Counted from the stretch's first letter, positions 1 through 7,710 are shown. The stretch: DNA of 27,524 nucleotides from XN24 sp964413755 (GCA_964413755.1 CAYPTW010000030.1:1-27524), one strand, 5' to 3'. Program-made: numbers and translations. The notes: generated by a model not told the origin, from the letters alone.

Positions 1-294
1 CTCGTCCATGGCCAGGATCAGGTCGAACTGCTCGAAGTCCTCCGGCGCGACCTTGCGCGCGCGCAGCGACGCCAGGTCGTAGCCGCGCGCCTGCGCCGCC
101 GCCATGGCGCGCGCGTCCGGCGGCGCGCCCACGTGGTAGCCGCCGGTGCCGGCGGAGTCGATGCGAATGCGGTCTTCCAGGCCCGCTTCACGCGCCAGGT
201 GCCGGAACACGCCCTCCGCGGTCGGCGAACGGCAGATGTTGCCCAGGCAGACAAACAGCACCGAGTGTCCCGGACGCTCCATTTCCAGTGTCAT
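1..294 (-). CDS. Low-molecular-weight protein-tyrosine phosphatase (C-terminal part off the window)
   Basis: Removes phosphate from tyrosine residues through a cysteinyl-phosphate intermediate; in bacteria such enzymes are cytoplasmic and often act on polysaccharide-export kinases. The N-terminal 98 codons are visible. The P-loop CLGNICRS (C16 to S23, CX5R type) follows a short beta strand (SVLFV) at the expected place. The frame runs off the left edge at LILAMDE, so the general-acid aspartate loop is not seen; the family is usually about 150 to 160 residues. ATG at 294 is chosen; a second in-frame ATG at 282 is possible. In Pseudomonas an orthologue lies between kdsB and murB, which fits the position here, although a plus-strand gene intervenes. 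The physiological substrate cannot be told from sequence. Confidence 0.9.
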   Translation of the reverse strand, partial: MTLEMERPGHSVLFVCLGNICRSPTAEGVFRHLAREAGLEDRIRIDSAGTGGYHVGAPPDARAMAAAQARGYDLASLRARKVAPEDFEQFDLILAMDE

Positions 295-305
295 GTCTCG
301 TGTCC

Positions 306-319
306 CCGTCTGCAGACGG
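306..319. promoter_or_regulatory. 14-bp perfect palindrome in a divergent intergenic region
   Basis: CCGTCTGCAGACGG is a perfect inverted repeat lying 12 bases upstream of the phosphatase ATG (294) and 59 bases upstream of the divergent gene at 378. On the minus strand a -10-like GATAAT (344 to 339) lies just upstream, which would place the palindrome in the leader of the phosphatase transcript. It could be a dimeric regulator site or a small hairpin. No recognised consensus was assigned. Confidence 0.35.
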
Positions 320-377
320 CCCCTGCCGTGCGTGAGGCATTATCCTATTCATGCGCGCGGCGGTGATACCGTGAACC

Positions 378-686
378 ATGTCGGGCTATGATGCACAGGT
401 GAGCACGAGCAGCGAAATCCTGGCGCGCCTGGCGCCCTTCGTCGGCCGGGAAGTGAGTTACCAGGGGTTGCGTTGCACGGTGCTCGACCTGCTGTCCGAC
501 CCGCCCATGCTCGTGCTCCGGCCGATGGACGCGACCCCGATCATCCAGGCCGACAACTTCGGCAAGCCGATGCGCCACGCACCCCAGCTTTACGAGCTGC
601 CCGTGTTCGGGCCCGACGGCCGTTCGCTGTCGGCAGAACTGCGCCTCGTCAAGCTGCCGGAGGACCTGCCGCCAACTGGCGATTGA
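378..686 (+). CDS. Conserved-looking hypothetical protein, 102 aa
   Basis: Function unknown. The protein is small, soluble and slightly acidic, with no signal peptide, membrane segment or cysteine motif. The central part (residues about 20 to 75, GREVSYQGLRCTVLDLL then a short LVLRP strand) reads like a compact beta-rich fold, and the reading frame keeps protein-like composition throughout. I recall similar short proteins in other gammaproteobacteria, but cannot name a family. ATG at 378 is chosen; a GTG at 402 (VSTSSEILARL) is an alternative. It lies on the opposite strand from both neighbours: divergent from the phosphatase, convergent with kdsB, whose last 38 bases it overlaps. It interrupts the kdsB-phosphatase adjacency known in Pseudomonas. 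Confidence 0.65.
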   Translation: MSGYDAQVSTSSEILARLAPFVGREVSYQGLRCTVLDLLSDPPMLVLRPMDATPIIQADNFGKPMRHAPQLYELPVFGPDGRSLSAELRLVKLPEDLPPTGD

Positions 687-1425
687 CCCTTGCCAGGTCC
701 TCGGGCGTGTCGATGCCCGCCGGAGGCACCTGCAAAGCCGTGTCGACCTGGATTCTCATGCCCAGCCACAAGGCACGCAGCTGCTCGAGACGCTCCACCT
801 GCTCCAGGTGGCACGGCGGCGCAGCCGCCAGGCGCTGCAGCGACCCGACGCGATAACCATACAGGCCGAGGTGTCGCAGCGCGCCGGCAAAGCGCTGCTG
901 TGAGCCAAGGCCGGACGGCGCGCCGTCGCGATGCCAGGGAATCGGCGCGCGGCTGAAATACAGCGCCCGCCCGTCGGCGGCCGCGACGAGCTTCACCACG
1001 TTCGGATCGAGGTACTCGGCGAGGTCGTGGATCGGTGTGCCGAGCGTGGCCATGTCGGCCTCCGGCTGCAGGCGCAGCAACTCGGCCACCTGCATCACCA
1101 GCGCGGGCGGCAACAGTGGCTCGTCCCCCTGCACGTTGACCACCACCACGGACTCGTCCCAGTCGCGCCGGGCGGCCACCTCCGCAATGCGGTCGGTGCC
1201 GCTGGCATGGGCGGCGTCCGTGACGCACACCTCGGCGCCGAACGCCTCGCAGGCACTGGCGATGGCTGCGTGGTCCGTCGCCACCGTGACTGAGTCCGCA
1301 CCGGCATCACGGGCGCGCTCCCACACCCACTGGATCATGGGTCGCCCGCCGATCAACGCCAGCGGCTTGCCCGGCAGGCGCACCGATGCGTAACGCGCCG
1401 GGATGACGACATGGAAGCCGCTCAC
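649..1425 (-). CDS. kdsB: 3-deoxy-manno-octulosonate cytidylyltransferase (CMP-Kdo synthetase)
   Basis: Activates Kdo with CTP to give CMP-Kdo and pyrophosphate, the donor used by the Kdo transferase in lipopolysaccharide inner-core synthesis; cytoplasmic. The 258-residue product matches the usual family length of about 250. The N-terminal nucleotide-binding stretch VVIPARYASVRLPGKPL (residues 6 to 22), the VNVQGDEPLL motif (about 97 to 106) and LGLYGYR are all typical. The start is GTG at 1425, in a 4-base GTGA overlap with the stop of the Trm112-like gene; an upstream ATG in the same frame would run 21 residues into that gene and is less likely. The 3' end overlaps the convergent gene at 378-686. 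Last member of the lipid A / Kdo row. Confidence 0.96.
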   Translation of the reverse strand: MSGFHVVIPARYASVRLPGKPLALIGGRPMIQWVWERARDAGADSVTVATDHAAIASACEAFGAEVCVTDAAHASGTDRIAEVAARRDWDESVVVVNVQGDEPLLPPALVMQVAELLRLQPEADMATLGTPIHDLAEYLDPNVVKLVAAADGRALYFSRAPIPWHRDGAPSGLGSQQRFAGALRHLGLYGYRVGSLQRLAAAPPCHLEQVERLEQLRALWLGMRIQVDTALQVPPAGIDTPEDLARVNRQLAAGPPAA

Positions 1426-1616
1426 CGCCGCTCCATCGCCAGCAGCTCCGGCTGCGAAATCTCCCGCGCGTCCGCAACGCGCAGGCACGGCACCCCTTCC
1501 CGCACCGGCCAGGCCAGCCGGTCACCGCGGCACACGAGTTCCTCCTGCTCGCGGCGATACAGCAGCGGCCCCTTGCAGATGGGGCAGGCCAGGATGTCGA
1601 GTAGCCCGTGATCCAT
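1422..1616 (-). CDS. Trm112-like zinc-ribbon protein (YcaR family), 64 aa
   Basis: A small protein of the Trm112/YcaR family, conserved next to lpxK and kdsB in gammaproteobacteria. Eukaryotic and archaeal Trm112 activate methyltransferases; the bacterial role is not settled. The start MDHGLLDILACPICKG closely resembles E. coli YcaR. C11 and C14 form a CPIC knuckle; C29 and C44 could complete a metal site, although E. coli YcaR as I remember it lacks the last one. The length of 64 is normal. It begins 4 bases after the lpxK stop and its TGA overlaps the GTG of kdsB, so it is almost certainly cotranscribed and translationally coupled with both. Confidence 0.93.
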   Translation of the reverse strand: MDHGLLDILACPICKGPLLYRREQEELVCRGDRLAWPVREGVPCLRVADAREISQPELLAMERR

Positions 1617-1620
1617 GCGC

Positions 1621-2628
1621 TCAAGCTTCGCTCATGGCGAGACAGGTTGCCAGTCGCGACAACAGCGGCTCCCCGCCGTCCTCCAGCGCGGCACTCACCG
1701 GGACCTCCCAGGCGACCTGTGCACCTGCCGCGCCGCGGCAACGCATGGCGTCCTTCGAGGTCATCAGCACCGGGTATCCGTCGGCCGGCATGAGCAGCCC
1801 TGACGGGACCTGGCCGTGATCCGGCAAGGCATGGCGCTGCACCGTAAGGCCCTGTGCTTCGAGCAAGGCGAAAAAGCGCTCCGGATGCCCGATGCCGGCG
1901 ACGGCGTGCACCGGCGCGGCGGCGAAAGACGCCAGCGCGCGCCGCTCGCTGCCGTCGAGCCGCACCGCCTCGCTGCCGGCCAGGGTCATGCGCAGCGCGT
2001 CCGCGGGGCAGTGCGGACCGGTGCCGTTGCACACCACCGCGTCCGCCTCGCCCAGGCGTTGCACGCTCTCGCGCAACGGCCCCGCAGGCAGCAGGCGGCC
2101 GTTGCCGAAGCCGCGTTGCGCGTCGACCACCACGATCTCGAAATCACGCTGCAGCCGGTAATGCTGCAGGCCGTCGTCTGCGACGATGATATCGGCCCCG
2201 TCCGCCACGGCGGCCCGTGCCGCGGCGAGCCGGTCGCGGCATATCCACACCGGCACGCCGGTCTCACGCAGCACCAGCAAGGGCTCGTCGCCGGCCAATC
2301 CGGGCGCATCGCTCGCCGTCACGCGATGCGGCGCGGCCGGTTCGGCCCCGCCGTAGCCCCGGCTCACCAGGGCCGGCCGCCGGCCGTCGCGCACCAGGGC
2401 CTGCAGCAACCAGATCGCCAGGGGCGTCTTGCCGGCGCCGCCGGCAGTGAGGTTGCCGATCACGATAACGGGGCGGCCCGGGTGTCCGGAGCGCCGCCAG
2501 CCGCGCCGATAGGCGACACGGCGCAAGGCGGTGACGCCACGGTAAAGGGAGGCCAGCGGAAATGCCCACCAAGGTACGCGTGCGCCCTGGTACCAGGCCT
2601 CCTGCAAACGCTGTTCCAGCCGGCGCAC
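1621..2628 (-). CDS. lpxK: Tetraacyldisaccharide 4'-kinase (lipid A 4'-kinase)
   Basis: Phosphorylates the 4' position of the tetraacyldisaccharide-1-phosphate to give lipid IVA, the sixth step of the Raetz pathway, at the cytoplasmic face of the inner membrane. The product has 335 residues, the usual length. An N-terminal hydrophobic/amphipathic segment (about 18 to 40) can anchor it to the membrane. The Walker A motif is GNLTAGGAGKTP (58 to 69), followed by the family motifs VSRGYGG (88 to 94) and VADDGLQH (149 to 156). The gene begins 23 bases after msbA ends and stops 4 bases before the Trm112-like gene. The msbA-lpxK pairing is widespread and matches kinase and exporter of the same lipid. 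Confidence 0.97.
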   Translation of the reverse strand: MRRLEQRLQEAWYQGARVPWWAFPLASLYRGVTALRRVAYRRGWRRSGHPGRPVIVIGNLTAGGAGKTPLAIWLLQALVRDGRRPALVSRGYGGAEPAAPHRVTASDAPGLAGDEPLLVLRETGVPVWICRDRLAAARAAVADGADIIVADDGLQHYRLQRDFEIVVVDAQRGFGNGRLLPAGPLRESVQRLGEADAVVCNGTGPHCPADALRMTLAGSEAVRLDGSERRALASFAAAPVHAVAGIGHPERFFALLEAQGLTVQRHALPDHGQVPSGLLMPADGYPVLMTSKDAMRCRGAAGAQVAWEVPVSAALEDGGEPLLSRLATCLAMSEA

Positions 2629-2651
2629 GCGCTGAACCGGGGGCCCGCGCC

Positions 2652-4433
2652 TCAGGCGGGCGCGTCCGTCGCCTCGCCGGCGAACTGCATGCGGTGCAGG
2701 GCGGCGTAGGCGCCATCGTGCGCCATCAGCTCGGCGTGGCTGCCCATCTCGACGATGCGGCCGTGGTCCATGACCACGATCCGGTCCGCATTCTCGATGG
2801 TGGACAGCCGATGCGCGATCACCAGCGTCGTCCGGTTCTGCATCAGCACCTCCAGGGCCTGCTGGATGTGGCGCTCGGACTCCGTATCCAGCGCCGAGGT
2901 CGCCTCGTCGAGGATCAGGACCGGGGCGTTCTTCAACAGTGCGCGGGCGATGGCCACCCGCTGGCGCTGGCCGCCCGACAGCGTGACGCCGCGGTCGCCC
3001 ACCTGGGTCTCCAGGCCGTCCGGGAACCGCTCCGTGAATTCCAGCACGTGCGCCGCGCGGGCGGCCTGCTCGATCTCCTCCGGGCTGGCGTCGCGCATGA
3101 CGCCGTAAGCGATGTTGGCGCGAATGGTGTCATCGAACAGCTTCACGTCCTGGCTCACCAGGCTCACCTGCCGCCGCAGGTCGTCGAGCCGGTACTCGCG
3201 CAGGTCGTAGCCGTCGAGCAGCACGCTGCCCTCGGTCGGATCGTAGAAGCGCGGGATCAGGCTGACCAGCGTGCTCTTGCCGCTGCCGGAACGGCCGACG
3301 ATGGCCAGCCGCTCGCCCGGTGCGACGGCGAGATTGATGTCGCGCAGCACCTGGCCTTTTTCCACCTGGTAAAGGAAGTTGACCCCGCTGAACTCGAGGC
3401 GGCCCGTGGCACGGACCACGCGCCGATCACCGCCCTGGTCCTCGCCCGGCGTGTCCAGCAACTCGAAAATGCTCTGGCCCGCGGCAATGCCCTGCTGCAG
3501 CGGCACGTTGATGTTGGTGAGGTGCTTGAGCGGCGCCATGATCAGCAGCATCGCGCCGATGAAGGACACGAACTCGCCGACATTCATGCCGCCGGAGAGC
3601 TCGTCGCGGGTGGCGACGAAGACCACCGACGACAGGCCGATCGCCGACACCAGCTGGATGATCGGGCCGCTGGCGGACTTGGCCGCGGCCAGCTTCATGT
3701 TGAGGCGCCGGTTCTTCTCGTTGACCGCCTCGAAGCCCTGCACTTCCTGGGCCTCACCATTGAACACCTTGACGACCTTGTGCGCCTCCAGCACCTGTTC
3801 GGCCGCCTGCGTGACATCGCCCATGGAGTTCTGGATACGGGCGCTGTAGCGGCGAAAGCGCTTCGACAGGCTGCGGATGATGATGCCGATGAGCGGCCCC
3901 ACGACCAGCACGAACAGGGACAGGCGCGGGCTCACCCAGAACATGTAGATCACCAGCCCGACGATGGTGAGCAGGTCCTTGAACAAAGTGGTCAGCACCT
4001 GGCTTGCCGCCTGGGCCACCTGCTCGATATTGAAGGTCAGCCGGGAGAGCAAGGCGCCGGATGAGCTCTGGTCGTAGAAGCGTGTCGGCAGCGCCAGGAA
4101 CTTGGCAAAGACTTCCTCGCGCATGCGCTTGATGACCTGCCGGCCGACCCAGCTCATCGAGTAGGTCGCAACGTAGTCGGCCACGCCCCGAACGGCGAAG
4201 ATCCCGAGGATCATGAAGGGCATCCAGCGGATGAACTCCATGTCGCGCTCGACGAAGCTCTGGTTGGTGATCAGCTTGGTGATGTAGGCGAAGCCGGTCT
4301 GGCTGCCGGCATAGATCACCATGGCGATGATTGCGGCCGTAAACATGCCCCGGTAGGCGCCGGAGTAGCCCCATAAGCGGCGGTACACGCTGCCGGCCTG
4401 GTCGAGCGGTGGTGGGGACTGTGGCGCGCTCAC
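2652..4433 (-). CDS. msbA: Lipid A export ABC transporter, ATP-binding/permease protein
   Basis: A homodimeric half-transporter that flips core-lipid A across the inner membrane at the expense of ATP. The 593-residue product has the membrane domain first (helices between about 30 and 320) and the nucleotide-binding domain after it. The Walker A motif is GRSGSGKST (380 to 388), the signature LSGGQ (485 to 489), Walker B VLILDE (505 to 510), and the switch histidine lies in IAHRLST (539 to 545). The start is GTG at 4433 in a GTGA overlap with the exbD stop. Its position directly before lpxK supports MsbA over a generic exporter. Close relatives of other specificity share this architecture, so the substrate is assigned largely from context. 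Confidence 0.95.
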   Translation of the reverse strand: MSAPQSPPPLDQAGSVYRRLWGYSGAYRGMFTAAIIAMVIYAGSQTGFAYITKLITNQSFVERDMEFIRWMPFMILGIFAVRGVADYVATYSMSWVGRQVIKRMREEVFAKFLALPTRFYDQSSSGALLSRLTFNIEQVAQAASQVLTTLFKDLLTIVGLVIYMFWVSPRLSLFVLVVGPLIGIIIRSLSKRFRRYSARIQNSMGDVTQAAEQVLEAHKVVKVFNGEAQEVQGFEAVNEKNRRLNMKLAAAKSASGPIIQLVSAIGLSSVVFVATRDELSGGMNVGEFVSFIGAMLLIMAPLKHLTNINVPLQQGIAAGQSIFELLDTPGEDQGGDRRVVRATGRLEFSGVNFLYQVEKGQVLRDINLAVAPGERLAIVGRSGSGKSTLVSLIPRFYDPTEGSVLLDGYDLREYRLDDLRRQVSLVSQDVKLFDDTIRANIAYGVMRDASPEEIEQAARAAHVLEFTERFPDGLETQVGDRGVTLSGGQRQRVAIARALLKNAPVLILDEATSALDTESERHIQQALEVLMQNRTTLVIAHRLSTIENADRIVVMDHGRIVEMGSHAELMAHDGAYAALHRMQFAGEATDAPA

Positions 4434-4845
4434 TCGGGCTCGCTGACGGTGGCGATGAGGATCTCGCGGAAGCCGAGCCGCCCGACGATGTCCATGGCGG
4501 TCACCACGGACTGGTGGCTGGCGCGCGCATCCGCACGAATGGTCACGGGCAACTCGCGGCCGTCGCCTGCGACGCTTTGCAGGGCGCGCTGCAGGGTCTC
4601 GGGGCGCCGGTTGACCAGCTCCTGGCCGTCGACGAAATAGTCGCCCGAAGCAGTGACGATGATCTCGATCTCTTGCAGAGGCTCCGCGCGCGGCAGCGCC
4701 TCGGCCTGCGGCAGTTGCAGGCGCACCTCGGTGGCCTTGAGGAAGCTGGTGGAGACCATGAAGAACACCAGCAACAGCAGGACCACGTCAATCAGCGAAG
4801 TGAGATTGATCTCCGGTTCCTCGCGCGGGCGCGGACGCAAGTCCA

Positions 4846-4846
<1 letters not shown>
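4430..4846 (-). CDS. exbD: ExbD/TolR-family proton-channel protein
   Basis: Partner of the ExbB/TolQ-type protein: together they use the proton gradient to energise a TonB-like or Tol-like periplasm-spanning protein. The product has 138 residues: a short cytoplasmic N-terminus rich in R and E, one membrane helix (about 17 to 36) carrying the conserved aspartate D20 in LIDVVLLLLVFF, and a periplasmic domain with the typical DYFVDGQ and VTIRAD stretches. ATG at 4846 overlaps the exbB stop by one base (TGATG), and its stop overlaps the msbA GTG. No tonB or tolA gene is in the window. In Pseudomonas the same pair sits before lpxK, so a role linked to the envelope is likely, but the partner is unknown. 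Confidence 0.93.
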
Positions 4847-5469
<623 letters not shown>

Positions 5470-5490
5470 GATGTCTCGCGACCTGAGGGC

Positions 5491-5510
5491 TGCCGGCGAT
5501 GATACCGGCA
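5491..5510 (-). promoter_or_regulatory. Inverted repeat enclosing a -10-like element upstream of exbB
   Basis: TGCCGG (5491-5496) and CCGGCA (5505-5510) form a perfect 6-bp inverted repeat with an 8-base spacer, 21 bases upstream of the exbB ATG. On the minus strand the spacer contains TATCAT, one base from the sigma-70 -10 consensus. A regulator bound to the repeat would cover the -10. No clear -35 was found, so this is only a candidate promoter/operator; a small hairpin in the leader is the alternative. Confidence 0.35.
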
Positions 5511-5545
5511 AGTGTCACTCCGCGGCCACCGAAGGCCCGAATGCA

Positions 5546-5569
5546 GACGGGGCCCCGCAGGGCCCCGTC
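5546..5569. terminator. Strong GC-rich hairpin downstream of the porin gene
   Basis: GACGGGGCCC (5546-5555), loop CGCA, GGGCCCCGTC (5560-5569): a perfect 10-bp stem with a 4-base loop, lying 47 bases after the porin stop. A second stem-loop, CGGTCGC / GCGACCG (5579-5585 and 5592-5598, 6-base loop), lies between it and the porin stop. Neither is followed by a run of T in either direction, so they are better read as a transcript 3'-end or mRNA-stabilising structure than as a standard intrinsic terminator. Confidence 0.55.
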
Positions 5570-5615
5570 CTTGGCCGACGGTCGCGCAGAGGCGACCGCG
5601 AGGCCTCGTCGCGCC

Positions 5616-6566
5616 TCAGAAGCGCAGCTCGGCGCCGACGCCGAACAGCGTCTCGTCCTCGCCCACGTCGGCACTGGTGAAGGTCACGCCGGTGTAGGCC
5701 TTGGCGTTCTTGGCCAGGGCCTTGGTCATCGCCAGGCGGTACCAGGTGTCGTCGGAGTCAAGGTTCGACCCGAAAGCGGCATTGCCACTGTAGCCATTCG
5801 CGAACGGCAGGTCGCCCATCAGGAATACGCGGTCGCCGAACAGGTTGGCCGCGGAGCCCGAGACCCAGCCGTCCCGCATCTCGTACTGCGCCGTCACCGC
5901 GAACTCGCCGAACTTGGTCCGCGCGCCGACCTTGACATTGTCGTTGTCACTGTCGCCGGCATTGTTCCAGCCCGCCCACAGGTCGAAGCCGCCGAGCTTG
6001 CCGGTGAACATGACGGCAGCGTCGTTGACCGAATCGCCGGCGCTGTCGGTGGTCGGGTTGTACTGGATCATCATGCCGACTGCGCCGAAGTCGTAGGAGT
6101 ACTGCAGCAGGTCGTCGACGAACGAGTTCGAGCCGTACTTACCGCCGGCCACGGCGATGGTGTTGCGGGCCTGGAGGAAGGTCGTGATGTACGGGTCCTT
6201 CTCCGCGTTCTTCAGCGCGCCCGCCATGCGGCCGGCCTGCAGGCTGCCGAAGCCGCCCTTGATGCCGATGTACCGGTCGCGATACTCGGGCCCGAAGCGG
6301 GTCTGCCCGTCGCTCTTGACGCGATCCCGCATGTCCAGCGCAATGCGGCCGAACATTACCAGGTCGCCCGCTTCCTGCGAGGCATCAATCTGGAAGCGCG
6401 CGGTGCCGTTGTCGCTCAAGGAGCGCGTGCTCTCGACTTCGTCCTCGAAAACGAGATCGAGGGCCACCCGGCCGGAAAACTTCACGTCCGCCGCGAGGGC
6501 GCTCGAAACGGGGGCGGCGAGAATGGCGGCCACACCTGCCGCAATCAAAACGTTTCTCTTTTGCAT
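5616..6566 (-). CDS. Gram-negative porin, OmpC-like/Porin_4 type
   Basis: Predicted trimeric outer-membrane beta-barrel for diffusion of small solutes. The 316-residue product starts with a signal peptide (MQKRN, hydrophobic core, cleavage after SSALA at about residue 25). The mature part begins DVKFSGRVALDL, rich in alternating hydrophobic residues and glycine, with acidic loops (for example DSDNDN), and ends in ELRF, a C-terminal phenylalanine of the kind recognised by the BAM machinery. ATG at 6566 is preceded by AAGGAAATCAGGA, a good ribosome-binding region. The porin lies between the split-Soret-type cytochrome and exbB, separated from the first by a hairpin with a T-run and from the second by two hairpins, so it probably has its own transcript. 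Substrate specificity cannot be inferred. Confidence 0.88.
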   Translation of the reverse strand: MQKRNVLIAAGVAAILAAPVSSALAADVKFSGRVALDLVFEDEVESTRSLSDNGTARFQIDASQEAGDLVMFGRIALDMRDRVKSDGQTRFGPEYRDRYIGIKGGFGSLQAGRMAGALKNAEKDPYITTFLQARNTIAVAGGKYGSNSFVDDLLQYSYDFGAVGMMIQYNPTTDSAGDSVNDAAVMFTGKLGGFDLWAGWNNAGDSDNDNVKVGARTKFGEFAVTAQYEMRDGWVSGSAANLFGDRVFLMGDLPFANGYSGNAAFGSNLDSDDTWYRLAMTKALAKNAKAYTGVTFTSADVGEDETLFGVGAELRF

Positions 6567-6591
6567 GGTCCTGATTTCCTTGCTGAGGCTT

Positions 6592-6626
6592 GAAAACGGG
6601 CCCGCGCGACGCCGCAACGAGCCCGT
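6592..6626 (-). terminator. Probable intrinsic terminator after the cytochrome gene
   Basis: On the minus strand ACGGGC (6626-6621) pairs with GCCCGT (6601-6596) and is followed directly by TTTT (from 6596 downward). The 19-base intervening segment itself contains complementary GCG/CGC blocks that could extend the structure. It lies 24 bases after the cytochrome TAA and 26 bases or more before the porin ATG. The T-run is short, so termination may be partial. Confidence 0.5.
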
Positions 6627-6649
6627 GATTTGACGACCCTGGGGCCGGT

Positions 6650-7432
6650 TTACAGCGGATGCTTCTCGTGGCAGGCGAAACAGTCCATCTTGCTTTGTGA
6701 ATTCTCCAGGTAGCTCGCCTTCTCCGTATGGCAACTGCGGCATTCCTGGACTTCTTCCGTGATCGGGAACGCGGCCACGAAAGTGCCGGCTGCTTGTGCA
6801 TTCAGCAGTTCTGTCACCTTGCGACCGACAGACGCTGCGAGCTGGCCGCAGCGGTCGGAACGCTCGGGGGTAAAAGCGCCCATGCCCGAAGTCTTCGTCC
6901 AGGCAAGGATCGAGACGTGGCACAGGATCGAGTTGGACACCGCACCTTCGATCTCGAACTTGGCGTTGTCGGGCACCCAGTTCGGCAATGAAGTGCGCTC
7001 GAACCAGCCGTACAACTCGTCGATCAGCGGACGCGGGTTCGGAGAGATGAGGTTGAGCGCATAGGCTCCACCATTCATGGTGCCGCAGATCGAACCCCAG
7101 CCGTTGACGCCCGCGAAACCGTATTCCAGGGCCGCAGTCGGCCAGGTGAGGTAAGGCCCGCCCACCTTCTCGGACAGTGCGCGCACCAGACCCTCCACAA
7201 CGCTGTACATGCAGTGGCCGTGCTGGAACGCCTGGTAGGTAAGATTGCCGACATAGTCCGGATCGAGCGGCTCGTACGGCAGAGGCTGATGCTTCAGCTT
7301 GCCCTTCTCGTTCAACACCGGCGGCGGCCGGACAGCGGGCACACTGGCTCCGCTCAGGCTCGGCCTGAATACCATCGCCGCCCCCACACCACCTGCGATC
7401 GTGCCGATGGCCTGTCTTCTTGACATCGTCAT
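6650..7432 (-). CDS. Tat-exported diheme cytochrome of the split-Soret / C_GCAxxG_C_C type
   Basis: Predicted periplasmic redox protein. The 260-residue product begins with a twin-arginine signal (SRRQAIG at 4 to 10, then a hydrophobic stretch). The middle carries the spaced cysteines of the C_GCAxxG_C_C family: C74 (HGHCMYSV), C116 (ICGTMNGG), C171 (ILCHVS) and C195. The C-terminus adds two c-type haem motifs, CRSCH (231 to 235) and CFACH (251 to 255). This combination recalls split-Soret cytochrome c of Desulfovibrio, a homodimer with two haems per subunit and an iron-sulfur cluster; assignment of the cluster to these cysteines is inference. ATG at 7432 is chosen because GGAG lies 7 bases before it; an upstream ATG at 7546 adds 38 unrelated residues. 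Redox partner and substrate are unknown. Confidence 0.85.
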   Translation of the reverse strand: MTMSRRQAIGTIAGGVGAAMVFRPSLSGASVPAVRPPPVLNEKGKLKHQPLPYEPLDPDYVGNLTYQAFQHGHCMYSVVEGLVRALSEKVGGPYLTWPTAALEYGFAGVNGWGSICGTMNGGAYALNLISPNPRPLIDELYGWFERTSLPNWVPDNAKFEIEGAVSNSILCHVSILAWTKTSGMGAFTPERSDRCGQLAASVGRKVTELLNAQAAGTFVAAFPITEEVQECRSCHTEKASYLENSQSKMDCFACHEKHPL

Positions 7433-7614
7433 AGCTGTTCTCCGTATTCCTTTCAGATCAGCCCGGCCACTCCGGCCGGCATCAGGTGGGACGTCGTTGT
7501 CACAGCCTTGCAGCGGCATCGATTTCCCACGCCGAATTCTGGGCATGTGATTCGCGCATTTCGATTCGCTAATTTACCGACAGTAGATATACTTATCGGG
7601 CCGGCCGCAGAGCG
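7433..7614. other. Leader/promoter region of the cytochrome gene
   Basis: Together with the relic that follows, this is the longest stretch without an intact gene in the window (288 bases to the comEC stop). Around 7565-7600 the base composition turns AT-rich, unlike the surroundings; on the minus strand it contains GTATATCTACT and GGTAAATTAG, either of which could hold a -10 element, but no convincing -35 partner was seen. The frame of the cytochrome stays open upstream to an ATG at 7546, but that extension does not resemble a signal peptide. Confidence 0.35.
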
Positions 7615-7710
7615 CATCGCAGCCGTCGGGTAGATCAGGTACGGCGCGCCGACCTTCTCGCACAGGACCTGGATGATCGACCCAGTGACGCCGTACCGGG
7701 ATTTGCAATG
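7615..7710 (-). pseudogene. Relic fragment of a second C_GCAxxG_C_C/split-Soret cytochrome gene
   Basis: Reading the minus strand from about 7680 gives SIIQVLCEKVGAPYLIYPTA followed by AM, which lines up with GLVRALSEKVGGPYLTWPTA and AL (residues 81 to 102) of the intact cytochrome next door. The similarity holds at DNA level: 7619-7665 and 7131-7177 agree at about 37 of 47 positions by eye. Further upstream a His-Cys pair (7710-7705) may match H73-C74, with a two-residue length difference. After the matching part the frame loses all similarity, and no start codon, signal peptide or haem motif remains. The fragment begins about ten bases from the comEC stop. It is best explained as the remnant of a tandem copy lost by deletion or recombination. 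Confidence 0.75.

Noticed and set aside
2562..4064. 500-codon plus-strand open frame opposite lpxK and msbA
   Set aside because: Antisense of two well-supported genes, with low-complexity H/R/D/Q-rich composition and no motif.
5616..6923. Longer version of the porin frame starting near 6923
   Set aside because: The extension runs over the end of the cytochrome gene and lacks a signal peptide; the ATG at 6566 starts a typical signal peptide with a ribosome-binding region.
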